Below, one piece after another: positions 48,531 to 57,230 of a stretch of 62,433 nt of DNA. Source of the stretch: DATCMU01 sp036563245 (GTDB lineage: Bacteria; Pseudomonadota; Alphaproteobacteria; Rhizobiales; Devosiaceae). A model generated the notes under the pieces. The model was not told the origin of the DNA, did no database searches, and saw nothing but the letters and a program-made list of their open reading frames with translations. Numbering within the stretch: the stretch's first letter is position 1; each line of letters opens with the position of its first letter. A program made the position numbers and the translations under genes. The stretch covers positions 1 through 62,433 of the forward strand of contig DATCMU010000024.1 of assembly GCA_036563245.1 (NCBI GenBank), in the 5' to 3' direction.

Positions 48531-49379
48531 TTGAGCCACGGCAAAGGTGCAGCGAGCCCCCTGGGCACGGGGCAATCCGGCCTTTTTGTCGCCGCCCTCG
48601 CCTGCGGGCTGGCGCTCCTGCCCGGTCACGCGGCGGCGGCACCGGTCTCGGCTGTGGCAAAATACGCCATCACCATGTCCGGGGTAAATGTCGCCACCGC
48701 GGTCATATCGCTCAAGGACGACGGGTCAAGGTATAGTCTTGATATCAGCGCCAAGGTTGCCGGTCTTGCGCAACTGGTGGCCAGCGGCACCGCGCAGGTC
48801 GATTCTACCGGGACATCCGGACGTAACGGGCTCGAGGCCAACAATTTCGATCTCAAGACCGTGGCCAGCGGCGACACTTTCACCACCACAATTCAGTACC
48901 GCGGTGGCGACGTCACCGCTTTCATCGTGGACCCGCCGGTCACCAACAACATCGACCGGGTGCCCATCGAGCGCAAGCAGCTCGTCCAGGTCAACGACCC
49001 CATCGCCCCATTCGTCCTGAAGGGCCGAGCCCTCGACAAATCTCTGTGCAATCGCAACCTGCGCATCTTCAGCGGCGTCGAGAGATTCGACATCGACCTG
49101 ACGTTTGCGTCCATGCAGACGGCCACGTCCCTGCGGACCGGGTACCAGGGGCCGGTGGTGCTGTGCAGCATGCGCTACAAGCCCATTTCGGGGCACTACA
49201 CCACCTCCGACGTCACCAATTATCTCGCGGATTCCGACCGCATCCTGATCTGGTACGCGCCGCTTGGAACAACGGGCACCTTCATCCCATACCGGGTTCT
49301 GATCGGCACCACGGTGGGCGACCTGTCCATGGTGCTCACCGACCTGCAGCAGGACGACGGCAACCTCGCCACCAAATAG
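48531..49379 (+). CDS. DUF3108 domain-containing exported protein
   Basis: A 282-residue exported protein: a signal peptide (about 1-35, ending HAAAA), then a beta-rich domain with YAITMSGVNVATAVISL, FTTTIQYRGGDV, VLCSMRYKPISGHY and a closing FIPYRVLIGTTVGDLSMVL. This is the DUF3108 pattern of periplasmic proteins with no assigned function. TTG 48531 is chosen for the GGAGG 5 bases upstream. The 501 bases that follow (49380-49880) hold no gene I can support; they contain A/T-rich tracts and presumably the helicase promoter. Confidence 0.85.
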   Translation: MSHGKGAASPLGTGQSGLFVAALACGLALLPGHAAAAPVSAVAKYAITMSGVNVATAVISLKDDGSRYSLDISAKVAGLAQLVASGTAQVDSTGTSGRNGLEANNFDLKTVASGDTFTTTIQYRGGDVTAFIVDPPVTNNIDRVPIERKQLVQVNDPIAPFVLKGRALDKSLCNRNLRIFSGVERFDIDLTFASMQTATSLRTGYQGPVVLCSMRYKPISGHYTTSDVTNYLADSDRILIWYAPLGTTGTFIPYRVLIGTTVGDLSMVLTDLQQDDGNLATK

Positions 49380-49880
49380 CTGCGGCATTTGCCGCCTGCT
49401 TCCCGCCCGCCCCGCCGCGGCGGTGTTCTTGCCGCGCCCGTCACGGCCGGAGCTTGCCCGATTCACCTTGTCCCGTTTTGGCACAGTCAAAACTTCTTTG
49501 GTGAACGCCGGTGCGGCGTACCGGGCCTGAGCGGCGCGCGAACCTTAACCAGACAAGAAAAAAAGTCCGCCTCGACGAAACGCTTCATAAGGAAACGCGA
49601 TGTTTTGGTCACAAAAATCAGTAATTTAACGTCTCATGAACCATTCTGAACGGCAAAACGCGATTGGGCGCCCGCTTCGCCCCGTTTTTGGCATCGTTTG
49701 CGGTGTTGTGGCCCTGGGGCACACAATATGCAGTAGTGAACAAAGCCGGACTCGGTCGATGCTGCCGATTCGGTCTGATTATGTTCCGGTTTCGTACTGG
49801 TCCTTAACGCGGGCGCCGAGAATGCCTATGTGAATGTCTCATAACGGCACGCTCCTTGAGTCTCGCTTCCAGGGTTCTTC

Positions 49881-52820
49881 ATGCATTCAGCTCCCATAGC
49901 CAGGTCGGCGCTCAAGGCGATCCTGGGCCCAACCAATACCGGCAAGACGCACTACGCCATCGAGCGCATGCTGGCCCACCGCACCGGCATGATCGGGCTG
50001 CCCCTGCGACTTCTCGCCCGCGAAGTCTACAACCGTGCCGTGGCCCAGGTTGGCGCGGGATCGGTCGCGCTTGTGACCGGCGAAGAGCGCATCGTGCCCA
50101 ATGGTGCCCGCTACTGGATTGCAACCGTGGAGGCCATGCCGCTCGATATCCCGGTGCAATTCCTTGCCGTGGACGAAATCCAGACCGCGACCGATTTCGA
50201 CCGTGGTCATGTCTTCACCGACCGCATCCTGCACGCCCGCGGCCTCAACGAAACGTTGTTGCTTGGCGCGGCGACCATGGCGCCGGTGATCAGGGCGTTA
50301 TTGCCCGATGCCGAAATCGTCTACCGGCCACGCTTCTCAGAACTCAGGTATTCGGGGTCGCGAAAGGTATCGCGCCAGCCAAGGCGGACCGCCATCGTCG
50401 CCTTTTCCGCCTCCGAGGTCTACGCGATCGCCGAGTTGCTGCGCCGGGAGCGTGGCGGCGCCGCGGTGGTAATGGGAGCGCTCTCCCCACGTACGCGCAA
50501 CGCCCAGGTCGAGCTCTACCAGAGCGGCGAAGTCGACTTCCTCGTGGCGACCGACGCCATCGGCATGGGTCTCAACCTCGATGTGCAGCATGTCGCCTTC
50601 GCCGCCGACACCAAGTTCGACGGTCACCAGTTGCGCCCGCTCACGCCGGCCGAATTCGCCCAGATTGCGGGCCGGGCCGGGCGGCACGCCCAGCACGGGA
50701 CCTTCGGGGTGACCGCCGGCGTCGATCCGTTCGAGCCCGAACTCATCGAACAACTCGAAGGCCACGATTTCGAGGCGATCAAGGTGCTGCAGTGGCGAAA
50801 CCGCCAGCTGGACTTCACCTCCGTGGAGGGATTGCGGCGCAGCCTTGATGCCACGCCCGATCACCGCAACCTGACCCGCGTCCCCACCGCCACCGACCAG
50901 ATCGCCCTGGACTTTGTCATGCGCGGACCTGCCGCGGACCTGGCCCACGGGCGGACTGCCGTGGAATTGCTGTGGGAATGTTGCCAGATCCCCGACTACC
51001 GGGACATTTCGCCCGCCCAGCATGGCGAGATCGTTACCCGAATATTTACCGATCTCAGCCGGCACGGCGTGATCGACACGGACTGGATTGCCGAGCAGGT
51101 GCGCTTCTGCGACAATGCAACTGGCGACATTGATACGTTATCGAACAGGATTCGGCAGACACGGACCTGGACCTTTGTCGCCAACCGCAAGAATTGGCTT
51201 GAAGATCCAAACCTTTGGCGCGACAAAACCCGGGAAATTGAAGACCGACTTTCCGACGCTCTCCATGAACGGCTGACCCAGCGCTTCGTGGATCGGCGAA
51301 CGAGTGTTTTGATCCGTCACTTAAGAGACAGACGCATGGTATCACCCGAAATCAACGACAAGGGCGAGGTCTTCGTCGAGAACCACCTCATCGGCACCAT
51401 CAGCGGGTTCCGATTCAGTCTTGCCCGGTCGGAAGAAGGCGCGGATGCCAAGTCGCTGCGCGGCGCGGCGGCCACCGTCATCGCACCGGCCATCCTGAAG
51501 CGGGCCGAGAAGCTGGCGGGGGCGCCCAACGAGGAGATCGTGCTGGCGACGGACGGCCTTGTGCGCTGGCGCGGGGAAGTCGTGGCAGAGCTCGCCGAGG
51601 GCAACGACGTCCTGCAACCCCGGGTTATTGTCCTGGCCGACGAGAGCTTGACCGGGCCGGAGCTGGAGCGCGTGCAGGATCGGCTGTCACTTTGGCTGCG
51701 CCACGCCATCAACACGCAACTCGAACACGTCATGACCCTGTTCGAGCCGCCCGAGCTGGAGGGCGCGGCACGCGGAATCGCCTTTCAGCTAGCCGAGAAC
51801 CTCGGCATTCTGCCGCGCGCCCAGGTCGCGGACGAGGTCAAGGGCCTCGACCAGGACGTGCGCGCCAAGATGCGCAAGCTGGGCGTGAAGTTCGGCGCCT
51901 ATCATATCTACGTACCGCAAGCGCTGAAGCCCGCGCCGCGTGAGCTCGCACTGATCCTGTGGGCGCTCAAGCACGGCGGCGTTCGCCAGCCGGGCGTCGC
52001 GGACCTGCCGCATGTCGTGCTGTCGGGCCGCACGTCATTCGAAATCGATCCGTCCATCGACAAGCATCTTTATGAAGTGGCCGGTTTTCGCGTGATGGGT
52101 CATCGTGCGGTTCGCGTCGACATTCTCGAACGCCTTGCCGACATCATCCGGCCCCTGGTTTCCTACGATGCCGCCCGGCCGGTGGGCGACGCTCCGGTCG
52201 GCGCCGCAGAAGGCAACGGGTTCCGCGTTACCGTGGAGATGACGTCGCTGCTCGGGTGTGCGGGGGACGATTTCAATTCGATCCTCAAGGCACTGGGCTA
52301 TCGCCTCCAGCGGCGTCCCCTGCCCGCCACCGCTTCCGAGCCCGCCGCAGTGGAGCCCGGGGAAAACTCTGTCGCGGTATCCGGTGGTCCAGATGCCGGA
52401 GTGCCCGAGGTCTCGCCCGAAACGGCACCATCGGAGCCCCAGGCGGCTGCAATCGAAAGTTTGGCAGTGGATACGCCACACCCCCCATCCGAAAACGAGG
52501 CGGGCGAAGGCGAACAGACCGTTCCCGCCGAGCCGCAGTTCGACGAGATCTGGTTCCCCGGCGGCCGTCGCGCGGACCATAAGCCGCGCGGCCGGCACAA
52601 CCAGAACGCGGGCAAGCCCGACAGACGCCAGGCAGCCTCCGCCGAAGATGGCAACGCGAATGGATCCGGGCGGCATCGCCGCCACCACGGCAAGAAACGC
52701 GGCGGCGAACAAGTCACGCCGAAGAGCGCGCCGCGGCCGGAACGTCCCCGCCGTGAAAAACCGATCGATCCCGATTCGCCCTTTGCAGCGCTCGCGGCGC
52801 TGAAAATCCCGCGCGAATGA
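49881..52820 (+). CDS. SUV3-like ATP-dependent RNA/DNA helicase
   Basis: A 979-residue DExH/D superfamily-2 helicase of the SUV3 branch. Walker A is GPTNTGKT (16-23), motif II DEIQ begins at 98, and motif VI is QIAGRAGR. The central region carries the conserved zinc-free C-terminal helicase domains. The last 180 residues are low complexity, ending in a basic Arg/His/Lys-rich stretch likely to bind RNA. SUV3 helicases support RNA degradation in mitochondria; in alphaproteobacteria the role is not settled. The stop overlaps the S4-domain gene (ATGA). Confidence 0.9.
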   Translation: MHSAPIARSALKAILGPTNTGKTHYAIERMLAHRTGMIGLPLRLLAREVYNRAVAQVGAGSVALVTGEERIVPNGARYWIATVEAMPLDIPVQFLAVDEIQTATDFDRGHVFTDRILHARGLNETLLLGAATMAPVIRALLPDAEIVYRPRFSELRYSGSRKVSRQPRRTAIVAFSASEVYAIAELLRRERGGAAVVMGALSPRTRNAQVELYQSGEVDFLVATDAIGMGLNLDVQHVAFAADTKFDGHQLRPLTPAEFAQIAGRAGRHAQHGTFGVTAGVDPFEPELIEQLEGHDFEAIKVLQWRNRQLDFTSVEGLRRSLDATPDHRNLTRVPTATDQIALDFVMRGPAADLAHGRTAVELLWECCQIPDYRDISPAQHGEIVTRIFTDLSRHGVIDTDWIAEQVRFCDNATGDIDTLSNRIRQTRTWTFVANRKNWLEDPNLWRDKTREIEDRLSDALHERLTQRFVDRRTSVLIRHLRDRRMVSPEINDKGEVFVENHLIGTISGFRFSLARSEEGADAKSLRGAAATVIAPAILKRAEKLAGAPNEEIVLATDGLVRWRGEVVAELAEGNDVLQPRVIVLADESLTGPELERVQDRLSLWLRHAINTQLEHVMTLFEPPELEGAARGIAFQLAENLGILPRAQVADEVKGLDQDVRAKMRKLGVKFGAYHIYVPQALKPAPRELALILWALKHGGVRQPGVADLPHVVLSGRTSFEIDPSIDKHLYEVAGFRVMGHRAVRVDILERLADIIRPLVSYDAARPVGDAPVGAAEGNGFRVTVEMTSLLGCAGDDFNSILKALGYRLQRRPLPATASEPAAVEPGENSVAVSGGPDAGVPEVSPETAPSEPQAAAIESLAVDTPHPPSENEAGEGEQTVPAEPQFDEIWFPGGRRADHKPRGRHNQNAGKPDRRQAASAEDGNANGSGRHRRHHGKKRGGEQVTPKSAPRPERPRREKPIDPDSPFAALAALKIPRE

Positions 52821-53128
52821 ACGACGAGCGTCAGCGGCTCGACAGGTGGCTGTTCTTTGCCCGCCTGGTCAAGTCGCGGACGCTGGCGCAAAAACTGGTG
52901 GAATCGGGCGCTGTCCGCATCAACTCCGAACGCACGAGAAGCCCTGACCGGCGCATAGGTCCGGACGACGTGCTGACCCTTGCATTGGGCGGACGCATAC
53001 TTGTGCTGCGGGTCGCGGCTTGCGGAACCCGGCGCGGCCCGGCCTCGGAGGCAAGGGCACTTTACCACGACCTGTCGCCCGATCGCGACGCCAGTGGAGG
53101 CCCCTACGGCCCGACAGGAACGCCATAG
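52817..53128 (+). CDS. RNA-binding S4 domain protein (HslR-like)
   Basis: A 103-residue protein consisting of an S4 RNA-binding domain (RLDRWLFFARLVKSRTLAQKLVESGAVRINSERTRSPDRRIGPDDVLTL) plus a short polar tail. HslR of this type binds stalled 50S subunits. It is translationally coupled to the SUV3-like helicase by a 4-base overlap, pointing to joint RNA metabolism. Confidence 0.92.
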   Translation: MNDERQRLDRWLFFARLVKSRTLAQKLVESGAVRINSERTRSPDRRIGPDDVLTLALGGRILVLRVAACGTRRGPASEARALYHDLSPDRDASGGPYGPTGTP

Positions 53129-53279
53129 GGAATGGTCTTCTCCGGACGCTGGAAAAAGCGCAATTCCCTTGCCGCCGCCGCTATTGCGAAGCCGGGAAAA
53201 AAAGTCTAGCAACCAGACGTCAACGGGCCCCAGCCGGGTGCCCCGTCCCTTGAAACGGCAATCTCCGGGGCCGCTGCTC

Positions 53280-53618
53280 ATGACCTATGTCGTCACAGAC
53301 AACTGCATCAAGTGCAAGTACATGGATTGCGTCGAGGTGTGCCCGGTCGACTGTTTCTACGAGGGCGAGAACATGCTCGTCATTCACCCCGACGAATGCA
53401 TCGATTGCGGGGTGTGCGAGCCCGAATGCCCGGCAGAGGCGATCAAGGCAGATACCGAGTCCGGCCTTGAATCCTGGATCGAACTGAACGCCAAATATGC
53501 TTCGGTATGGCCCAACATAACCGAGAAGCGTGATGCGCCGGCCGACGCCAAGGAATTCGACGGCGTCGAGGGCAAACTCGAGAAGTACTTCTCCGAGGCG
53601 CCTGGCGAAGGGGATTGA
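53280..53618 (+). CDS. fdxA: 7Fe ferredoxin FdxA
   Basis: A 112-residue [3Fe-4S][4Fe-4S] ferredoxin. Cysteines at 9, 12, 17, 21, 25, 40, 43, 46 and 50 give the characteristic pattern CIKCKYMDCVEVCPVDCF and CIDCGVCEPECP. The C-terminal helix (ELNAKYASVWPNI) is standard. It is an electron carrier in the cytosol; the partner is unknown. The fdxA-carD order is conserved in alphaproteobacteria. Confidence 0.96.
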   Translation: MTYVVTDNCIKCKYMDCVEVCPVDCFYEGENMLVIHPDECIDCGVCEPECPAEAIKADTESGLESWIELNAKYASVWPNITEKRDAPADAKEFDGVEGKLEKYFSEAPGEGD

Positions 53619-53690
53619 TTCCCCGCTGGCCGCACCCATATGAGTTAAGCGGCCATTACATTGATGGGTGCAATGATTGATTCGCCAGTT

Positions 53691-53719
53691 TTGATTCTGG
53701 TGAAATTTTGTGCTATTGT
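53691..53719 (+). promoter_or_regulatory. candidate carD promoter
   Basis: TTGATT (53691-53696), 17 bases, then TATTGT (53714-53719), in an A/T-rich patch about 215 bases before the carD start. Both hexamers match four or more consensus positions. The 317-base fdxA-carD interval otherwise holds no gene. Confidence 0.4.
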
Positions 53720-53935
53720 GACAATTCAATAGCAGTCACTCCCGTCACCATGTGTGCCGCAGGGCACGCTTTTTTTTGGCAGGTATCACCGAAAAACGCG
53801 AAACCAACTGGCCGACCGCGGGACGGTCCGTTCGGGTGGATGACTGCGCAGGTGCCCCAAGGGCTCAAGAAGAACACACGGTCGATCCCACCGCAGGGAA
53901 ATCGATCGACAAGGCGTCAACCAGGAGTAAGCCAG

Positions 53936-54499
53936 ATGGCGACAAAGAAGTCAGTGCAGCGTTTGGGGTACAAGACCGGCGAATACATCGTCTATCCTGC
54001 TCATGGCGTGGGACAGATCGTCTCCATCGAAGAGCAGGAAGTTGCGGGTCTCACCCTCGAACTGTTCGTGATCAGCTTCGAGCAGGACAAGCTGACGCTG
54101 CGCGTCCCGGTTGCCAAGATCAAGAGCGTGGGCATGCGCAAGCTGGCCGACGACGACATGGTCAAGAAGGCCCTGGATACCGTGACTGGCCGGGCGCGCA
54201 TCAAGCGCACCATGTGGAGCCGCCGCGCCCAGGAATATGAGGCCAAGATCAACTCCGGCGACCTGATCGCGATTTCCGAGGTCGTGCGCGATCTTTATCG
54301 CTCCGAGGACCAGCCCGAGCAGTCCTATTCCGAGCGCCAGCTGTTCGAGCAGGCCATGGACCGCATGTCGCGCGAGATCGCATCGGTCAATCGCCTGACG
54401 CTGACCGAGGCCGTTCAGCTGATCGAGAAGAACCTCGCCAAGAGCCCGCGCCGCGGACCCAAGACCGCCGAGGTCAACGACGCCGAGGAAGCCGCCTGA
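53936..54499 (+). CDS. carD: CarD family transcriptional regulator
   Basis: A 187-residue RNA-polymerase-binding factor that stabilises the open complex. The N-terminal Tudor-like RNAP-interacting domain (YKTGEYIVYPAHGVGQIVSIEEQEVAGLTLELFVISF) is followed by the helical DNA-binding domain (MWSRRAQEYEAKINSGDLIAISEVVRDL). Start ATG 53936 has an AGGAG 8 bases upstream; a long in-frame extension upstream is not protein-like. It ends at a strong terminator. CarD often controls rRNA promoters, which links it functionally to the rRNA operon in this window. Confidence 0.95.
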   Translation: MATKKSVQRLGYKTGEYIVYPAHGVGQIVSIEEQEVAGLTLELFVISFEQDKLTLRVPVAKIKSVGMRKLADDDMVKKALDTVTGRARIKRTMWSRRAQEYEAKINSGDLIAISEVVRDLYRSEDQPEQSYSERQLFEQAMDRMSREIASVNRLTLTEAVQLIEKNLAKSPRRGPKTAEVNDAEEAA

Positions 54500-54532
54500 G
54501 GGGCGTCGACGGCCAAGGATTGATTTCGAGAG

Positions 54533-54558
54533 AGGGCCGGCACCTGCCGGCCCTTTTT
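54533..54558 (+). terminator. intrinsic terminator after carD
   Basis: A perfect 10-bp stem (AGGGCCGGCA with TGCCGGCCCT) around a two-base loop, followed by a T-run, 34 bases past the carD stop. Confidence 0.88.
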
Positions 54559-54599
54559 CACGTCCGGAATGCGGGATGGCAATTACCGGTCATTCAGCG

Positions 54600-56078
54600 C
54601 TATTGCACTGCAAGAATCTTGTATTGCAGGCCCGGTTGCAGCGGATCGCCCGAGAACAGGTTGTTCAGGATATAGGCCAGTTGCGTGCCGTTCGGGATAT
54701 TGGGCATCTGCGCCGCCAGCGTCTCGGCCGTGTCGCCCACTTTCGCGGTCACCAGCTTGACCACCAGCGTACGGATCATGCGCAGGTCGCTGGGCCGGGT
54801 GGCGCGGAAGCTCTGCAGGGTTCTGTCCGCAACGTTTTCGAACGCCTTGCTGTCGGTCTTGGCGGCGAAGATGAACCGGTAGAGGTGATCGTCCAGCCGG
54901 GCCACCGACACCCGGAACGCCCATTTGTCCGTCTGGGCAAATCCCGTGGCCATGTCGATCCCGTTATAGCTGAGCGCCTTGACTGTATCGGGCTGCAACC
55001 CGGCGATCCAGCCGGACTTGAGATAGTCCTCCAGTCCCATGTCCGTGGGCACATCGGCGCTATCGAACCTGAGCGCCGCGCCATCGTCGGCAATCGCCAC
55101 CACCGCCGTCTGGGAGACCTGCAGCTTGTAGGGCTTGGGCACCGTGAATGTGAGTTTCAGGCCGGGATGGATGAACCTCTGCCCCACCGCGATCCCCTGC
55201 GAGGGGCTGTCGCCGAAGGTTATCCCCTGGATGGCGGAAAGGTAGCCGGCACGGTCCGTTTCCCCGGTCGATGGATACTGGGAGGCCTCCAGGCTCGCCT
55301 GCTGGATGCGTTCGGGCGTCGATGGATGGCTGGACAGGAAATCGTCGCCCTGCGGAGCGCCGCCCGTCTCGAAATCCTGGAAACGCCCCATCGCGCCGAG
55401 GAACCGCGCCGCCGCGGTCGGATCGTATCCGGCCTGCGCCGCGGTGCTGATGCCGAACTTGTCGGCCGCCAGTTCCTGCGCCTGGCTGAACGACGCGAGC
55501 GACATCTTGGCGCGTTGCGCGGTCTGGTCGGTTTCGATGTTGCCACCCAGAACCGAGGTGATCACCTTGTCCACGATCTCGGATGTATGCGCCCTTTCGG
55601 CGCGGGCCTGGGCATGCCGCAGCACAACGTGGCCGATCTCGTGCGCAAGGATCGCGGCGAGTTCGCTGGCATCGTTGGCAAGGGCCAGAATGCCGCGCGT
55701 CACGAAAATGAAACCGCCGGGCAAGGCGAACGCATTGACCTCGGGCGAATCCAGGATGGTTACCGTATAGCGCATGTCCGGCTGGTCGGCGGCAGTCAGC
55801 AGCCGCCCCACCATGTGCGCCAGGTAGATCTCGGCCTGCCGGTCGGAATAGACCCCGCCATAAGAACCGATGATGCTGACGCTCTCACGGCGCCCCACCA
55901 CTTCGTCCGAAGGGTCCGTCCCCGCCGGCACCGACTGGCCCTGGCTCGCCCCCTGGCCGGTGCGCGTCACCGATATGCCCGGCCCGTCCCACAGGCCCAT
56001 GCAGCCGGTCAGCATGCCCGAGAGCAGCAGGGCGATGGCTGCCGCCGCAACACGCCGCATGTTGGCCGAAACGCTCAT
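54600..56078 (-). CDS. M48 family metalloprotease, lipoprotein
   Basis: A 492-residue periplasmic zinc protease of the BepA/LoiP type. The lipobox ends at C26 (LTGC). The zinc site is HEIGH (H146, E147, H150), followed by FGISTAAQAGYDPTAAARFLGAM, the downstream ligand region, and DDFLSSHPSTPERIQ. The C-terminal half has extra domains, unlike minimal M48 peptidases. Likely role: outer-membrane protein quality control. Its ATG overlaps the stop of the upstream nuclease-fold gene by 4 bases. Confidence 0.92.
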   Translation of the reverse strand: MSVSANMRRVAAAAIALLLSGMLTGCMGLWDGPGISVTRTGQGASQGQSVPAGTDPSDEVVGRRESVSIIGSYGGVYSDRQAEIYLAHMVGRLLTAADQPDMRYTVTILDSPEVNAFALPGGFIFVTRGILALANDASELAAILAHEIGHVVLRHAQARAERAHTSEIVDKVITSVLGGNIETDQTAQRAKMSLASFSQAQELAADKFGISTAAQAGYDPTAAARFLGAMGRFQDFETGGAPQGDDFLSSHPSTPERIQQASLEASQYPSTGETDRAGYLSAIQGITFGDSPSQGIAVGQRFIHPGLKLTFTVPKPYKLQVSQTAVVAIADDGAALRFDSADVPTDMGLEDYLKSGWIAGLQPDTVKALSYNGIDMATGFAQTDKWAFRVSVARLDDHLYRFIFAAKTDSKAFENVADRTLQSFRATRPSDLRMIRTLVVKLVTAKVGDTAETLAAQMPNIPNGTQLAYILNNLFSGDPLQPGLQYKILAVQ

Positions 56079-56947
56079 TTGACGGACAGCACTTCCATTT
56101 GTTCGGGATGGGTGACATCGATCCGCGGACCATCCCTGTTCTCGATCCAGCCGCGCACACGAACCAGCGCGCCGGAAAGCGTCTGCGGATCAAGGCCCGC
56201 CTCGGCGAACAGGCGCTGCGCACGGCTGTCTATGGCCACGGTGAAATCCTCATTCCAGTAGCGCCCGAAATTGAGATAGACGTAGCGGCCGGCCGACCCG
56301 GTATCCAGCACCCGCCCCTCCACGATCTGGAACGTACCGGCAGTTGCCGCCAGATCACCGGGCCTCTGCGCACTCCTGATCGCATAATAGGGATCGGCCC
56401 AGATGCCAAGCCGTTCCGCACGCGCCGTCCGCTCGCTGGCCAGAAGTTGATCGACACAGGCGCGATTGTCCGCGAAGGAATAGACCCGCGCCATGCCGGC
56501 GGCCAGCATCGCCTGCTGGACCCATGTAGCGCTCTGATCGTCGATGAACATGTGCGCGAGGACCCGCTTGTGCCGGTCGGCCCTGGCGCCGCCAAAGGCC
56601 AGCCTCACCTTCTTGCCGAGCACAAGTCCGCTCAGGGCCTCCTTCGATTGCGCCGCCATTGGCCAGGCGGTGAATTCGGGCCGGTCGAGCGGCAGCTTGG
56701 GCGCCTGCGTCCCGATGAGCCGAACCGTCATGCCCGTATCGAGCACCACGCTGTCGCCATCGACCACCGACACGACAGTGCCGCGCGGACCATCGACGAG
56801 CCCCTCGCAACCGGATGCGGGCATACCGATGCTGACTGCGGCGAGCGCGGCGAAGGACAAGGCGATCCGTTTCGACAACAAGTGGCCCCGAGGAACAAAC
56901 CAAAGCCACACAATGCACTCAAATGCGGCGAAAATCATCCTTCGCAA
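56075..56947 (-). CDS. thermonuclease (SNase-like) family exported protein
   Basis: A 290-residue protein with a signal sequence (start between 56947 and a TTG at 56878) and an SNase/OB-fold domain: GTVVSVVDGDSVVLDTGMTVRLIGTQAPKLPL, LVLGKKVRLAFGG and RHKRVLAHMF. Where staphylococcal nuclease has D-x-P-E (Asp40, Glu43), this protein reads QAPK, so the calcium ligand and general base look replaced; the arginines are kept. It may therefore be a binding protein or a non-canonical nuclease. Coupled to the M48 lipoprotein gene by overlap. Confidence 0.85.
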   Translation of the reverse strand: MRRMIFAAFECIVWLWFVPRGHLLSKRIALSFAALAAVSIGMPASGCEGLVDGPRGTVVSVVDGDSVVLDTGMTVRLIGTQAPKLPLDRPEFTAWPMAAQSKEALSGLVLGKKVRLAFGGARADRHKRVLAHMFIDDQSATWVQQAMLAAGMARVYSFADNRACVDQLLASERTARAERLGIWADPYYAIRSAQRPGDLAATAGTFQIVEGRVLDTGSAGRYVYLNFGRYWNEDFTVAIDSRAQRLFAEAGLDPQTLSGALVRVRGWIENRDGPRIDVTHPEQMEVLSVK

Positions 56948-57047
56948 GAACCTGCTGCGCCCAAGAGAGGAACCTTGGAAGGCTCCGCCTCAACTGGCTC
57001 CTGGGGACTTTCCTCGACGCAACCATTTATGTAGTGTGCGCGCCGGC

Positions 57048-57124
57048 GGTCCCGTAGCTCAGCAGGATAGAGCATCAGATTCCTAATCTGAGGGTCGCGC
57101 GTTCGAATCGCGCCGGGATCACCA
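57048..57124 (+). tRNA. tRNA-Arg (CCT)
   Basis: A 77-nt cloverleaf with a 7-bp acceptor stem (one G-U), anticodon loop TTCCTAA (anticodon CCT, reading AGG) and encoded CCA. Its last 48 bases are repeated exactly at 61548-61595, showing that a mobile element is integrated here. The gene remains intact because the element restores the 3' half. Confidence 0.97.
57077..57124 (+). repeat. attL core (48-bp direct repeat)
   Basis: The left copy of a perfect 48-bp direct repeat comprising the anticodon arm, variable loop, T arm, acceptor 3' strand and CCA of tRNA-Arg. Identity to the right copy ends at 57077 on the left and at the CCA on the right. Confidence 0.95.
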
Positions 57125-57162
57125 GTTCAACATATTGATATTCAATAATAATGTGAAACTGG
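57122..57162. promoter_or_regulatory. long dyad at the left junction
   Basis: CCAGTTCAACAT (57122-57133) and ATGTGAAACTGG (57151-57162) pair at 10 of 12 positions around the perfect palindrome ATTGA-TAT-TCAAT (57134-57146). It starts on the tRNA CCA, immediately inside the element. It may be a tRNA-transcript terminator, an excisionase site or an integrase site. Confidence 0.5.
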
Positions 57163-57191
57163 TCTGAGCGCTGATTTTGGCCAAATCGACC

Positions 57192-57213
57192 CGGGTCGCC
57201 ACCGGGTCGCCAC
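57192..57213 (+). repeat. left integrase arm-type repeat
   Basis: Two adjacent copies of CGGGTCGCCAC, 68 bases inside attL. The same 22 bases occur at 61410-61431 in the same orientation. The position and pairing fit arm-type binding sites of a tyrosine integrase. Confidence 0.7.
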
Positions 57214-57230
57214 GACAGATAGAAATTGGG

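Noticed and set aside
49636..49833. 65-codon open frame in the 500-base gap before the SUV3-like helicase
   Set aside because: No ribosome site, no conserved-looking pattern, and codon use unlike the neighbours; probably promoter-region sequence.
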